The translations under genes were made by a program, and so were the position numbers. A stretch of DNA of 64,000 nt, taken from Primula veris (taxonomy: Eukaryota; Streptophyta; Magnoliopsida; Ericales; Primulaceae). Positions 1 through 11,800 of this stretch are shown here, one piece after another. Under the pieces are notes generated by a model. It was not told where the DNA came from and did no database searches. It worked only from the letters and a program-made list of their open reading frames with translations. Every line of letters starts with the position of its first letter. Positions within the stretch are counted from its first letter, which is position 1. The stretch is taken from contig OY821748.1 of assembly GCA_963682055.1 (NCBI GenBank), positions 873,001-937,000 of the forward strand, in the 5' to 3' direction.

Positions 1-2432
1 ATGTGAAGAAGTTCTAAGACTCTTTTAGTGTAGATTAGACTAGTACTTTTGTGTATACTTTTGGTTTGTTTTCCTATAGCACAATCACCACAGACACTTT
101 GAGTTTTAGCACTGAGTTTAGGAATTCCTCTTATCAACTCTTTTTTAACAAGCTTATCTAAAGTTTTGTAATTCACATGCCCAAGCCTTTTATGCCAAAT
201 ATCTGCATTATTAGTAATAGCTTGATTACACCTACTTTGAGGCAATTCTTTTTCAGCTTTTTCAAACACATAGCAACTGTTGGTTGATCTAACTCCAGTC
301 ATGATTAAATCATTGTTAAGATTAGTAATTAGACACCTTTCTTTGTCAAATTTAACAGTCATTTCATTATCACAGAGTTGACTGATACTAATCAGATTAG
401 CTTTTAGACCATCTACAAGAAAAACATCCTCAATATCAGGCATTCCAGGTTTGTTTAAGGTACCTTTACCAATAATTTTACCTGTATCTCCTCCTCCAAA
501 CACAACAGTGTTACCTGTAAGAATGGTGACATTTTTTAGGAGGCTTGCAGTACCTGTCATATGCTTAGAGCATCCACTGTCAAAATACCAATCATTAGAA
601 GTAACAGCATTCAAAGAGTTGATAACAGCTTTGTTGTTAGCAACTAAGATTGCTTTTTCTTTAACTTTCCAAACCCATTTCAAATTTTTATTGACAGAAG
701 CCAACCAGGTTTTCTGGGAAATGTACTTTCTGTTCCTTTTTAAATAACACTGGACTTCAGAATGACCAGGTTTTTTACAAAAATTGCACAAATTCAACCT
801 AAAGTTATTCAGTTTGTTCATGGTTGCAACTTTGGTTGTAACTGAGCTTCCAACCTTCTTTACATAAACCTGCGTTTTATTCCTGGTTGCAACTCTGGTT
901 GCAACTGAGCTTCTAACCTTGTGATCAAAATCATGAGTTTTAGCTTTAGCAACAGCTTCAATAAAAGTAGTTTTTCCTGTACTCTTACCACCATAGTACC
1001 CTAGACCACTGATATCTTTGGATCCTCTAGAATATGACAGCATGTCATCTAATTTATCTGAAGCAGAGACATTCAGCAATTTTATTATCTTTTTAGTTTC
1101 AGTAAGTTCAGCCAGTTGTAATTTAAGCTTCTCAGTAAGATTTTTGACCTCATCCTTTAGATCAACATTCAGCTTGCTTATGATCAAACATTGTTTACTC
1201 AGACTTTTATACTTTTCATACAGAACAAGGTATTGCTTAGTAATGTTTTCATCAGAGGGCTCTTCCTCATCACTGCTATATGTTTCACAGGCAGTTGTAA
1301 CTGGGGTTGAAACATGCTCACAGTCACTTTCATAAGTAGGTTCTTTTTCAGTGATTATTCCCATGAAATTAACAAAATTTGAACCATCCTCTTCATCACT
1401 GTTACTCTCAGAATCACTATCACTATGAGTGGTTATATAAGCATTTTTGTTTCTTTTTAAAGTGTTTGCACACTCAGCCTGAATATGACCAAAACCTCTA
1501 CATTCTCTACACTGAATCTCTTTAGATTTGTATTCTTTGTTATCCTTTTCTTTGGAATTCCACTTTCCTGTAGAGTTATTATTGAATCTAGACTCTGTCT
1601 TAAACTGGTTATCCTTTTTCTGAAAGTTTTTAGATGAACCAGTATCATCCTCCTTTTTCTTATAAAACTTCTTGTACACCTTTTTTGCAAAGAAAGCTAG
1701 TTGTTCTTCATCACTCATTTTATCACAGGTATTAGATTCAGATTTCTTAGCTTGAAATGCTATTCCCTTTTCTGGTCTTTTATGTTTGAAGAATTTCAGT
1801 TCATGTGTACTAAGATTTCCTATGAGTTCTTCAAGTTTAAGATTATCTAAGTCAGTTGATTCTTCAATAGCTGTGACCTTAATTTCAAACCTTTCTGGGA
1901 GTGACCTAAGAGTTTTCTTAACAAGCTTAGCATCACTGTATTTTTCACCTAATGTTCCAGCTTGATGAGCAATGTGGCAGATTCTACCATTAAATTGTTC
2001 AATGTTTTCATCTTCCTCCATTCTTAAGTTCTCAAATTGGGTAGTTAACTGTTGAAGTTTGAAAGCTTTTACTTTAGTAGTTCCTTCAAAAGTAACTTGC
2101 AAAATATCCCATGCTTCTTTAGCTGTTTCACAATGAGAGATATACCTGAATACGCTGAGAGTTACACCAGCAAAAATCAAGTTTATGGCTGTTGAGTTGG
2201 CACTTGATTTTCTGTCTTCTTCAGCAGACCATCTATCTTCAGGTAAGAGAATCAGTTCTCCTTCATTATCCATGGTAGTTGGAGCCTCCCATCCATACAT
2301 AACAGTCTTCCATGCATGTTCATTCTGCTGTTTGATGAAGGACCTCATTCTAATTTTCCATACTCCATAGTTTACTCCTCCTTCAAGCAATGGAGGTTTG
2401 TTGAAGGCGTTTCCTTCCCTCATTAAGTCCAT
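1..2432 (-). CDS. SIRE-type Ty1/copia gag-pol polyprotein (5' part, runs off left edge)
   Basis: Reading the minus strand from the ATG at 2432, I find about 810 codons with no stop down to the window edge. In order: a gag domain; a first zinc knuckle CRECRGFGHIQAEC near 1510-1470; an acidic, Ser-rich stretch; a second knuckle CNFCKKPGHSEVQC near 790-750; an aspartic protease site WYFDSGCSKHMTG near 590-550; and a GAG-pre-integrase segment (WHKRLGHVNYKTL, then a CX2C pair) near 215-70. This order is that of Ty1/copia elements, and a gag with two separate knuckles resembles the SIRE/Maximus lineage. Integrase core, reverse transcriptase and RNase H would lie left of base 1. The frame looks intact, so the insertion is probably young. 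The ATG is chosen because it lies 46 bases after the primer-binding site and starts the open frame. Confidence 0.9.
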   Translation of the reverse strand, partial: MDLMREGNAFNKPPLLEGGVNYGVWKIRMRSFIKQQNEHAWKTVMYGWEAPTTMDNEGELILLPEDRWSAEEDRKSSANSTAINLIFAGVTLSVFRYISHCETAKEAWDILQVTFEGTTKVKAFKLQQLTTQFENLRMEEDENIEQFNGRICHIAHQAGTLGEKYSDAKLVKKTLRSLPERFEIKVTAIEESTDLDNLKLEELIGNLSTHELKFFKHKRPEKGIAFQAKKSESNTCDKMSDEEQLAFFAKKVYKKFYKKKEDDTGSSKNFQKKDNQFKTESRFNNNSTGKWNSKEKDNKEYKSKEIQCRECRGFGHIQAECANTLKRNKNAYITTHSDSDSESNSDEEDGSNFVNFMGIITEKEPTYESDCEHVSTPVTTACETYSSDEEEPSDENITKQYLVLYEKYKSLSKQCLIISKLNVDLKDEVKNLTEKLKLQLAELTETKKIIKLLNVSASDKLDDMLSYSRGSKDISGLGYYGGKSTGKTTFIEAVAKAKTHDFDHKVRSSVATRVATRNKTQVYVKKVGSSVTTKVATMNKLNNFRLNLCNFCKKPGHSEVQCYLKRNRKYISQKTWLASVNKNLKWVWKVKEKAILVANNKAVINSLNAVTSNDWYFDSGCSKHMTGTASLLKNVTILTGNTVVFGGGDTGKIIGKGTLNKPGMPDIEDVFLVDGLKANLISISQLCDNEMTVKFDKERCLITNLNNDLIMTGVRSTNSCYVFEKAEKELPQSRCNQAITNNADIWHKRLGHVNYKTLDKLVKKELIRGIPKLSAKTQSVCGDCAIGKQTKSIHKSTSLIYTKRVLELLH

Positions 2433-2477
2433 TGTTACTAGAACACAGGATCCACACTAAGTAAGATCTAGTGTGAA

Positions 2478-2489
2478 GCTCTGATACCA
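2478..2489 (-). other. Retrotransposon primer-binding site (tRNA-iMet type)
   Basis: The minus strand reads TGGTATCAGAGC, complementary to the 3' end of initiator tRNA-Met, the usual primer of plant copia elements. It sits two bases inside the inner LTR edge and fixes the transcription direction as minus. Confidence 0.9.
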
Positions 2490-2491
2490 AA

Positions 2492-3753
2492 TGAAATTCC
2501 TATCCGTTGTTCTAGATGCAGTTTTGCTGTAAGGTTCCAAGTGGGGTTGGAACTGCAGTTTGAACCAAGTGTATAAGGTTTCAAGTGAGGTTGGAACTGC
2601 AGTTGGAACCAATTGTATTAATGGACAGAAACTGTTTTAAAATTAAATGTACTTGTAAATAATTCACACGCACATTTAACAACGGAGTTCACCTAACTAG
2701 GCTACGTCTCCGGGGCACTTACCCAGATTATGATATTATAAAAAGCTTACAATATATGACTCAAGTCTTAATGAAAAACTTAGACTCCCTCTATGTTTTT
2801 CTGCCTATCACTATATTGCTCCTACTCTATAACTATCACTTATAAATCAATGGCATCCCACCATTGTTTTCTTTTTAAAGCTCACGTGTATTCTCTCTAG
2901 AAAATAAGTTCTTTATAATTTAGAACACACAACTTTACAAGCTTAAGTTACTAAGTATATAAACAAGTAAAAACAATCTTCTATCTTCAATATCTTTTGA
3001 TTGCTTTTGACTTGGTTGATTAGCTTCAATCTCTCCAAGTATCACGAGATTCTTCAGCATGGATTGACTCTAATCATCTTTGATTAACACCTGTTTAGTA
3101 ACACACTTGAAAGTAGGAGTTAATCTTTTCCTTTGAAAGGAAACATATAAAGATATGATCTTTTAAAGATAATATCTTTTCATAAACATATGAAACATTT
3201 AACTCCACATATCAATCAATCTTTATTCATATCTTTACTGAATATTATAAGAATCAAAAGATTGAAACAAGTGATAAGGACAAGCATAAGAATAGAGATA
3301 TATATATTAAAAGGAAACACAACCTTATAAACTAATCTCTTTATATCTTTTATAAAACATCTTTCCTTAACACATTAATATTCTCAATAAACACATATAC
3401 ACGTTTAAGACCTTATGAGAATATATCCTACATTCTTTAAAACAAATGATTAGCATCAAACAAGTAGTAATGTAGAATAATGAAACAAGACAGAATTCTG
3501 TTTTAACAGCAGGTTGAACTGTGGTTGCAACTGAGGTTGCAACTGGTACTTGAAACCTGTCACCACAGGTTGTAACTTAGGTTGCAACCAGTACTTGAAA
3601 CCTAATACAACTAACTTAGTAGGTTGTAACTGAGGTTGCAACTGGTACTTGGAACCTGTCAATCCTGTCTTAGTTATTAATAACAGTTAGGATTTATTTA
3701 GTAAAAACCAATAGACAATTAACAATATTTAGACCAGAAATCTGGTCCTAACA
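2492..3753 (-). mobile_element. 5' LTR of the SIRE-type copia element
   Basis: On the minus strand this 1262-bp segment starts TGTTAGGACC and ends GGAATTTCA, i.e. TG...CA termini, and is followed after two bases by the primer-binding site. Both LTR edges contain repeats built on a GTTGCAAC/GTTGGAAC core. The partner LTR and one target-site copy are outside the window; the outer flank (3754-3758, plus strand) reads CTACT. Confidence 0.85.
3500..3662 (-). repeat. Tandem repeat in the LTR (about 3 units)
   Basis: Three imperfect units each contain AGGTTGCAACTGGTACTTG (or a close variant) followed by an AACCT motif. Related units (GGTTGGAACTGCAGTT) occur near the other LTR edge at about 2515-2620. 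Unit lengths are irregular, roughly 50-62 bp. Confidence 0.75.
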
Positions 3754-4032
3754 CTACTGCCGCCGTCGGAACTCGGTGACGGACAGGTGATCACTCTCTC
3801 TCCCCAGCTCTCTATATCTCTCTCTCGATCTACAGTTGTAGCCCGTTGTCGGAGCTCTTCATCAAAGCTCACACTACAAGAAACTAAACAGCCGTGTCAC
3901 TAAATTAGTCAATTAGCTCACACTACGTACCTACTAATTGAATTTTCAATATTGATGGTTATTATAAGCATGCACATATCAACCAGTACTTAATACATCT
4001 GCTAATTGTTGTCCCCAAGTATAGAAAAGTGT
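3754..4032. other. Intergenic, CT-rich patch and CACTA-like motif
   Basis: No convincing gene. A CT-rich patch lies at about 3793-3830. The motif CACTACAAGAAA (from about 3871) matches the terminal motif of many plant CACTA transposons, and AGCTCACACTAC is repeated about 50 bp further on. It may be a transposon remnant; no second terminus is recognised. Confidence 0.3.
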
Positions 4033-4365
4033 TCAATGTTCGCCATCTCCGCCCATCCAAAAGCCGTCGGGTCTTACCATCCAAAAACAATGCGTTCTGA
4101 AATAGACACCCTCGCACCATTTTACAATTTTATAGTCATAAACATTAAAAATACTCTCCAAATTATTCCAGTAAAAATGACAGAAATAAAGCTGAGATGA
4201 TCCAACCGGGTTGTATGTGAACTCGTAAGTGTACGTTTCACCTTGGTTGAGTGTAATATTACTCAAGTCCTTGCCTTTAGATTGACAACGAAACCTCAAC
4301 GGTGTTTGTGTTTGGTCCTGGATATGGAGCTTGATACGCCCAACCCAAATTTGTTCTGAAAACAT
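4033..4365 (-). CDS. S1/SPH self-incompatibility-like protein, lacking a signal peptide
   Basis: The 110-residue frame matches the plant self-incompatibility S1 (S-protein homologue) family, small secreted proteins with a beta-sandwich fold. Visible features: an IKLHIQ start strand, LRFRCQSKGKDL around residue 23, a GETYTYEF strand around 42, LYFCHFYW around 59, a VYDY motif around 75 and THCFWMVRPDGFW near the end. Cysteines at about 27, 62, 84 and 93 correspond to the family's conserved set. Family members normally start with a cleavable signal peptide; here the ATG at 4365 sits directly before the domain and I saw no upstream signal exon. It may be 5'-truncated, or the first exon was missed. 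A shorter copy lies at 6946-7030, beyond the CASP-like gene. Expression as a functional secreted protein is doubtful. Confidence 0.75.
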   Translation of the reverse strand: MFSEQIWVGRIKLHIQDQTQTPLRFRCQSKGKDLSNITLNQGETYTYEFTYNPVGSSQLYFCHFYWNNLESIFNVYDYKIVKWCEGVYFRTHCFWMVRPDGFWMGGDGEH

Positions 4366-4573
4366 CACATTATATACTAGAAAAAATGAAAAAAAATAAG
4401 AAATGGTCTTCTTTAAATTTTCGCTAACAATTAACTATCTAAAATGTCTACTGACTAAAGAAAATGATATGCAAACAAATGACTTTCTTTTAATATTGAC
4501 TTATCCACAGTTTCCATGAATTCACATTTTGTTTTTAATTTAAAGGACAGATGCCTAATCATTTCCCTCTCCC

Positions 4574-4583
4574 TATATATAAA
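4574..4583 (+). promoter_or_regulatory. TATA box of the CASP-like gene
   Basis: TATATATAAA lies 78-87 bases before the ATG at 4661, within a CT-rich context (CCCTCTCCC just upstream). Position and sequence fit a plant core promoter. Confidence 0.6.
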
Positions 4584-4660
4584 CGCTTCATACACATATG
4601 GACTATTATCCATTCAACTAAAAATTTCATTTACTAAACCTATAAAATTTGTCATTTTCC

Positions 4661-6741
4661 ATGGCATCAACAGAGGCTCCTGTCGAGAAGGTAACACCGC
4701 CAGTGACCGCCAAGGTGGCCCCACCATCAGCCGGGACTGGTCGGGACTTTTTCAAGGTAGGAGACTTGGTCCTGAGGGCACTTTTGTTTGCTACAACTAT
4801 TACGTCGGTGTTGGTGATGGCAACTAGCAAGCAGACTAAGCTGATAAAAGTGTCTATTCCGCCAATTTTCACGTTCATTAGCAGACCGGCCAAGTTCCAA
4901 CACTCTCCCGCGTTTATGTAAGTTATCAAAACGATAGTTCTTTGTCATCGCCATCAAAGAAAACTCATTAACCTTGTACATAATATATTTTTAGTTGTTA
5001 TTATTTTACTAAAATTTAGCGACATTCAATTTATCAACAATTTTCAAAAAAATCTCCATTACTATCCTTGCTTGCCGTGAATTTGACACCCTCATAAATA
5101 ATTATATCATGTTTTTTTTTTCTTTCAAGTTTTTACAAACCCTAGAGTATTAATTCTTAGTCCCTCCACTTATCAGTTATGATTGTTCGGTATGTTTCAG
5201 TCTCCTGAAATGACTATACGAAATTTGTTTCGCCTTTTTCTCTTCTTTGACTTGTGATAAATAATAATACATAAATGTAAATTTTTCTAGAATTTTTAGG
5301 GTTGAACTCATTAATGATCTTTACAGATTTATTTCCGAAATAATGTAACTTTTTTGTCCTGATGTCGGATCGATGACCCTTAAATCTTTTGACAGCAGCC
5401 AGTCGACCAAAGTGTTACGATTTGCAAATATTTATTTTAATTAAAAAATTTTAATCAAAGTTGCAAAATTTCAAAGTTCATTTCAACAATTAAACAGACG
5501 TGGCCCCATTTTTTGATTAAACAAAACTAATTAAACTAAATATTTCCCTAAACTTTAAAGATGAGACCCAGAGTCATGATGTCTTATATATCTGAAAGTC
5601 TCAATATTAATTATTAAGATTTAGGTAGTTAAATGTTACTTTGTTAGCTGTTAGGTGAAATTAATCCCAATAATGATTATGGTTGGGAAATTAAAAGCGG
5701 ATTAATCCTTTGGTTACCTTGTGGGGTTCTATTTTAAAAAAAAAATAAGCAAGTTTCTCCCCAAGTCCCCATCATGCATGTAATCAAAGTTTAAAAGATT
5801 GGTTATTTCTTAATTTGCTTTAATAATTTTTTGTTTAAGGGGACTATTGTTGGGGTAGTTTATAAATATTTGCTAATACCATATATCTTGTTAATTAATA
5901 GGCTGATTGAATATTTGTTTTTTTATGGTCATTAATTAATATTTGATATACTTATGCAGATATTTATTGGTAGCTCTATCAGTAGCTGGGCTTTACAGTA
6001 TTATTTCTGGAATAGTATCTTTCTTGGCACTACTCAAGCCTACCAGTTCTTCTGTTAAAAATTTGGCACATTTCCTAATCCTAGATGTGGTAAGTTGATA
6101 TATACAATCTTTAATAAGTTAATTAATAACATGGACAACCAGAGAAAATTCCAGAAAAAAAGATTTTGGTCTTTCTATAAAAAAACTTGATGATGAAACT
6201 TGTCATAAATTTTGGGATTTAACCGTTTAAGGTTTAACTTATACTGCCTTGGAGCCCTAAATAAAGGGTTCAAAATTCAAAACAATTCAACTTAAACTTC
6301 TTAAAAAACATCAAATTTAGTAGAAAGAATGGGAGATTATATATGTATAGATTTGATATGATTTAACCACCAAAAAACGCTCTTTTAAAAAATGAAAAAG
6401 GGAAAATTTTGATTAAAAAAATGAAAATGAACACTTATTTTGCGACATCCGGAAATGAAAAAGTACACGTATAGGAACTGTTTGAGCAAAAACTAACAGT
6501 TATTTTCTTTTTGTAGCTCATGTTGGGCATAGTAGCATCAGCAACAGGAGCCTCAGGGGCAGTGGCTTACATAGGCTTGAATGGTAATTCTCATCTCAAT
6601 TGGGCTAAAATAGGCAATACTTACGGCCGGTTTTGCGTCCATATAGGCGTCTCCACTCTTATCTCTCTCCTCGCCTCCATCGTCTTGACATTGCTCGTGA
6701 TACTAGCCGCTTTTTCCCTCTCCAAAAAGATCCCCAGATAA
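4661..6741 (+). CDS. CASP-like membrane protein (CASPL1-type, DUF588)
   Basis: Three exons read through cleanly: 4661-4917, 5960-6089, 6517-6741, with GT-AG introns, giving 203 residues. The family comprises four-helix plasma-membrane proteins related to the Casparian strip scaffold proteins, which organise membrane domains and local wall deposition. Four hydrophobic segments are visible: about residues 37-56 ([20 protein letters not shown], with the conserved Arg), 87-108 ([17 protein letters not shown]), 124-150 ([16 protein letters not shown], with the conserved Asp) and 176-199 ([20 protein letters not shown]). The soluble N-terminus is Pro/Thr/Ala-rich. Length and topology are normal for the family and the gene looks intact. 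Intron 1 is just over 1 kb and AT-rich with no recognised insert. The start is supported by the TATA box and by the short reading frame upstream. The exact CASPL subgroup is inferred. Confidence 0.92.
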
Positions 6742-6945
6742 TTTTAAAAAAACCCGTAAATTCCCCTATTGGACTATACCGGGGAGAAAATGTTTGTTTA
6801 ATCTGTTTGTGTTGTAAATTGTAAACATGTACATGTTTTTGATTTTGATTGCATGTATCTAGTTCTTGGGACGGAGCCAAACGTTTGTAAGTCTGTTTTT
6901 GTGAACTTTTCGAATCTTTACACGTGTGCTTGTTTCAAATTTGTA

Positions 6946-7030
6946 GTAACATTTCACCTGGGTTGAGTGTAAGATTACCAAAATCCTTGCCTTTAGTTTG
7001 ACAACGAAACCTTAACAGTGTTGGTGTTTA
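6946..7030 (-). pseudogene. Fragment of a second S1/SPH gene
   Basis: About 80 bases closely match the interior of the SPH gene at 4226-4312 (shared CCTTGCCTTTAG and TTGACAACGAAACC blocks). The match covers only the region of the first conserved cysteine and stops near a TRIM insertion. It is therefore a truncated duplicate, not a gene, and places related SPH sequences on both sides of the CASP-like gene. Confidence 0.75.
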
Positions 7031-7055
7031 TAATGAGATGCAATTAGTTGTGCAT

Positions 7056-7345
7056 CGTTAAACCTCATATACCGTATCAAACCACAAACTCGATCGTTAT
7101 CTAGTCGATGTGGGATAATATAATCTAACACTCCCCCTCGCTCGTGACCTGACATTTCAAGGGTCCTACGAGCGGACATATTAAATGGGTGGAAGTGAGT
7201 TCAACATCGCTAAGCCCGTTCTGATACCATGTTAAACCTCATATATGTTACCATTAAAAGGGCTCGTAATAGTAAGGATGGATAACTATTTATAAACCAC
7301 AGTCTCGATCGTTATCTAGTCGATGTGGGATAATATACTCTAACA
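7056..7345 (-). mobile_element. TRIM (terminal-repeat retrotransposon in miniature)
   Basis: A 290-bp element in minus orientation. The 5' LTR at 7231-7345 (115 bp) runs TGTTAGAG...TTTAACA on the minus strand. Directly after it is TGGTATCAGAAC (7219-7230), a tRNA-Met primer-binding site. About 75 bp of non-coding DNA follow, then a polypurine tract GAGCGAGGGGGAG (7131-7143), then the 3' LTR at about 7056-7130. The 3' LTR is shortened to about 75 bp by loss of its middle. Both LTRs share ATTATCCCACATCGACTAG. A 4-bp GCAT flanks both ends (7052-7055, 7346-7349). It has no coding capacity and must have moved by enzymes supplied in trans. Confidence 0.85.
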
Positions 7346-8883
7346 GCATGAATATATTGACTATTCATATTATTTTTGGATGATACATCATACATGCATT
7401 ACAATGTAAATCATGTACTCAGACTATAATATATACACAGTAATCTTGTATTCAGATTTTGTATTTTGAAGAAGATGCAGTTAATTGCATGAATGAGAAT
7501 GAACATTTTCATAATTGGATTTTGGATCATACATGCATTAGGATGTTACCTATTACCTCAATAAATTAATTAATATATATATATATATATAAATAAAAAC
7601 AAATCCCTATTATTTGAAGTTAGTCATAAATTCAAAATATTGCGCATTTTAGTTGATAAAAAATTATCTTTAGTTTTGCCAACACGCTATAAGAAACAAA
7701 AACAAATATTAGTAACTATTCCTTTATACTATTTGATAAGCTTGCCATTCTGAGACCAGATGTGTGGACTGTTTTTGGTTTTCCCAAATATTATATACTA
7801 ACAATTTTTAAATTAGTTTTTTGGACATGTATCTAACTTTTATAAATGGACGCTATTCTTTAGATTAAGGTGCCAAATTAAGTTGGTAAATAGTCAGGAC
7901 AACATGACAAAATCTAGGAACATTCACAATCAATTATGAATTATAAAATAAGTATTTTCTGAATTCTTTTGTAGCGCCATTTCAATTATATCATGATCAG
8001 TTTCCTTATATAACTAAGTTATCTATTAACTTAAATTTATATGAAATTAAATATACCTCAAATATAAGAAATCAAAATGTTTATTTATAATTAAAATAAT
8101 AATTTTTTTTTCTTACTTTTCTCTTATTTTCTCTCATTTATTTGTATTTTTCACATATAAATTAATAAAATAACAAAAATATGAGTTGCATAGTTTTGAT
8201 AGAGAAATTGATAAAAAAAAATGATAATTTATATAAAACAAAACGTTTACTTATAAGTTGTAAAAGTTTACTTTTTAACTTTAAATACTAGAAAACTTGT
8301 AAGTTATTTAATATGTTTGTTCTAGTAAATTAATTTGGGTTGAAAAAAATTGATAGAAGTATATTAAAATATAGTAATATTTAGTTATGATAATAAATTT
8401 GATAGAGAAGCTGAAAATTGTATAAAAATAATGTTAATTATATATGAGGAAAAGCGTAAGGAAACTCATACGCATGAGGGTGATTATACACAATGATGCT
8501 TTTGAATTTTGTACAAGATTATATTATGAGATATATAAGGCTGATGGGTGATGCATTTTGACTCTTTTGTACAAAGTTACATACGTATAGTGCCCTCAGT
8601 TACATTTTATAAACATACATAGCATTTTTATTGCTTTTTAAAAGTTCTGCACCAACAATGTAAGATAAGCACTAAGCAGAACTCCAACTAATTTCAGAAA
8701 TCAATATAAATGTCAAAATGGAAGAAAATGGCTATCAAATCAAGGTACAAATCAGTAGATTGAATCATATATCATTTACTCGTACCACTGCGTAGTACTG
8801 AATGCAAGCAAAATTTATATGCTTCTGATTTTCTCTAAATAAACTTGATCAATTCCGAAAACATTAAATCATCATTTAAATAA
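7346..8883. other. AT-rich intergenic DNA
   Basis: No gene or clear repeat recognised apart from a short TA microsatellite near 7577-7591. It probably contains the 3' untranslated region of the minus-strand Rossmann-fold gene at its right edge. Confidence 0.5.
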
Positions 8884-11800
8884 TTAAACTGTTCTTTGAA
8901 GAAACTCCGCAAAGCTTGGGTATTTTGGCTCCCATGATAACTCTTTTCGAGTTTTTGCGTTGTTTAGCTTCTTTCCTAAAGAATCCCCTGTACCTGCAAT
9001 GATGAAGTGCGTTTTGTGAGAGAGAAAATAATAATGGAATCTGTAACATGTGAAACAAAAAGAATCAGTTAATTACAGCCATAGACCAGATAAATCAGCA
9101 ATCATTATTTTACGAATGTCGCTCAACATGATTTTACCTCTAAAAACTTCTACACCTGTATGCATATGGATTTAACTTGTAATCGACTTATTTAAATAGA
9201 ATGTGAGGTTGTTTGGCTAGAGCTTGAAACAAATAAGCTGGGTCAAGTGAGACTGAGGAGGAAACCAGGATAATTACGCCAAAATTTCTACTTTTTCAAG
9301 GTCAGAAAAGTAAAACGAGCAAAACGTAAAGAGTTTTATAAGCAAAAAGAGCAGATAAGCTGAGCTTTTAAAATCAAAACTCTGACAGAACAATGAGAAC
9401 GCCATACAGATAGCGCTAACCTGTAAAACCCTCAAACTTTTCACTATATTTTCCACTTTTATTCACCAAATCCATTAAATCCTTCCTGCAAATAGTTCAC
9501 AACGGGTTAATAACTCGAATGCTCATCGGGTCTTTTGATTTGAATTTGTCTCTTATTTATAGACGGGTGATTAAATAGATATATAACATCAAGTAAATAG
9601 AAAAAAAGGCACCTGGATAATGGGTTATTATCGCATCCAAGAAAGGTTCGACTCTTGGATTTCTTCTTCAAAACTGCCACTACTAGTGAAGCTGCATCCT
9701 TTTATTTTTGTTCCCCAAATAAAGAAAAGGAAATTAGGCATCAAGTAAATTTCTACGAAATTTCAAGAGCAGCCAAGGAACTATCTATCTAAATAAGACA
9801 GGAAAGTCATTCAAATCGAACAGCTTCATAAGTAACAAAGTTGTAAGAAAACTACACGAGATTGCAAATTGCAATACTTCAAAAACGCCAAGGTCCATTC
9901 TGCATATAACTGCAATATATGAAGAGAAAACTGAAAAAGATGAAGTACCCACTTCATAGTGTAAGAGATTGAGGATATGATCTGGGCGAGAGTCAACTGT
10001 ACCCTTCCTCAACCAATACATATGAGCACCTCTATCTGCTTTGTGTTAAAGAGTTAAGATAAGCAGTAATCTACGTAAAGATGAGTAAGCTTTCCTGTTC
10101 AGTATGTTATAAAATAAATCTCCATAATTATCAACCGAAAAAAGAAAAAGATACAAATAAGCTCATGAAGGATATGTAGAGTCCTGCTAATCTTACAACG
10201 CAGCCGTTTGATTCAAGTACCACTGTTTCCGATTTTAAGAGAATGTCTACTCTGGGGATCTTCCCGATCGGAACAATTGGACTGCTCTGTAAAATAAGAA
10301 ATTTACCCTTTACAAATTGAAATTCAGGCAAGGTCAAATGACAAGCATGTACTATAATCGTACTAAGATTGCCTACGAAATATTACAATCTACACATACC
10401 GAATAAAATTTTAACAATATCAATAGAAATGTCTACCCACATTCTTTATGCTTAATATATTGTATGGGTTATCAAACAAGAATATCTGTTAAAACTGAAC
10501 CACAATCTAAGCAAATGATTTGTTCTTTATTTCACACAAGTTAACTAAGCCTGATTCCAACTTCATGCACATTATAAGAAAGTATATTCGCAATTCTGTT
10601 ATACATTCAATATAGAGAAAACAATGAAGCACGGGCTTCATACCAATAATGCTAGAATCTCATTTTATCATATGATGATTATAGGTTAGCTGGAGACCAT
10701 GTTGAAACTTGTAAGTTTTAAAGAACTACATGAAGTTCAAAACTAGTTAACTTAATGAAATGGATAAACAAATTATCAAAATGAAGGAGCTAAGTTCTAA
10801 CAGGTAGGTTCAGGGGTTTACAGAAGCATATACGTCTTAAAGCTCAATCAAATTCTAATAGGACAAAGAGAAAGAAAAGGCCATTAAACGTCGCTTTTGA
10901 AAATCAATGACAGTAGTGTCTTTTTTACCTATGGAAATAAAAAGGTACCTTTTAGCGAATAGAAAACAAAATCATTCTTTTATTTAATCATTTATTTCCA
11001 CATTCTGCCAGAGACACGTATTTTTACTATAAGTATACTTTCCACGTCCACTATAAAGTAAAGATGCTGGCAAACGAGCCCAGTTCTTTAGAGATGTGTA
11101 GGCTAAACTGAAAGCATTAAACTACTTAAGCAATTATGTGGAAACCTAGGAATTCGTAACACTTTTGCGGACCAGCATTTACAATTATTCACAACATTAA
11201 CTTCCAAAAAATAAAATAAATTCACAACATCAGAAGGGTCAGTATCAAAAATAAAAGCAATCAACCCATGAAAAGCAAAAATGAATGGGGAAAAACAGAT
11301 ACGAGTCTACATAGTAGCTTGGTGTGAAAAAACAAAATTTGCAGTCAACAATTCAACTAAACAACATAGCTTTTCCAAAAAAAATTACAAATTAATAGAA
11401 GCTGTAACAAAATAGATGTAGTACCTCATCACATGGTCCATTGTCATTACAAGCATATGGTGCAGAACTGGAAGTAAAAACAAAAGAACCTTCCTTGTCC
11501 CAGCTCGAAATTGCTTCACTGGTTGTTGTTCAACATCCCAAATCAAATTTTTCAGTATGAAAGACATTCTTTTACATTAGATCTAAAAATACACGGGTTA
11601 ACTCGGTTAGGAAAATCTTGCAGAGTCTTATGCTTACCGAATATCGCCAGGATAGTCTGTGGTTCGCGAGGGGGGAGCACAAAAGACCACAAAGGGAAAC
11701 TTACGAGTTGTCTTTGTCCCCTTTAACAATGGATTTATTCCCATTTTGACCAACTCGTCATGGTGATCAGTTGTCATAGTCTGTCCAAATATCTCACTTC

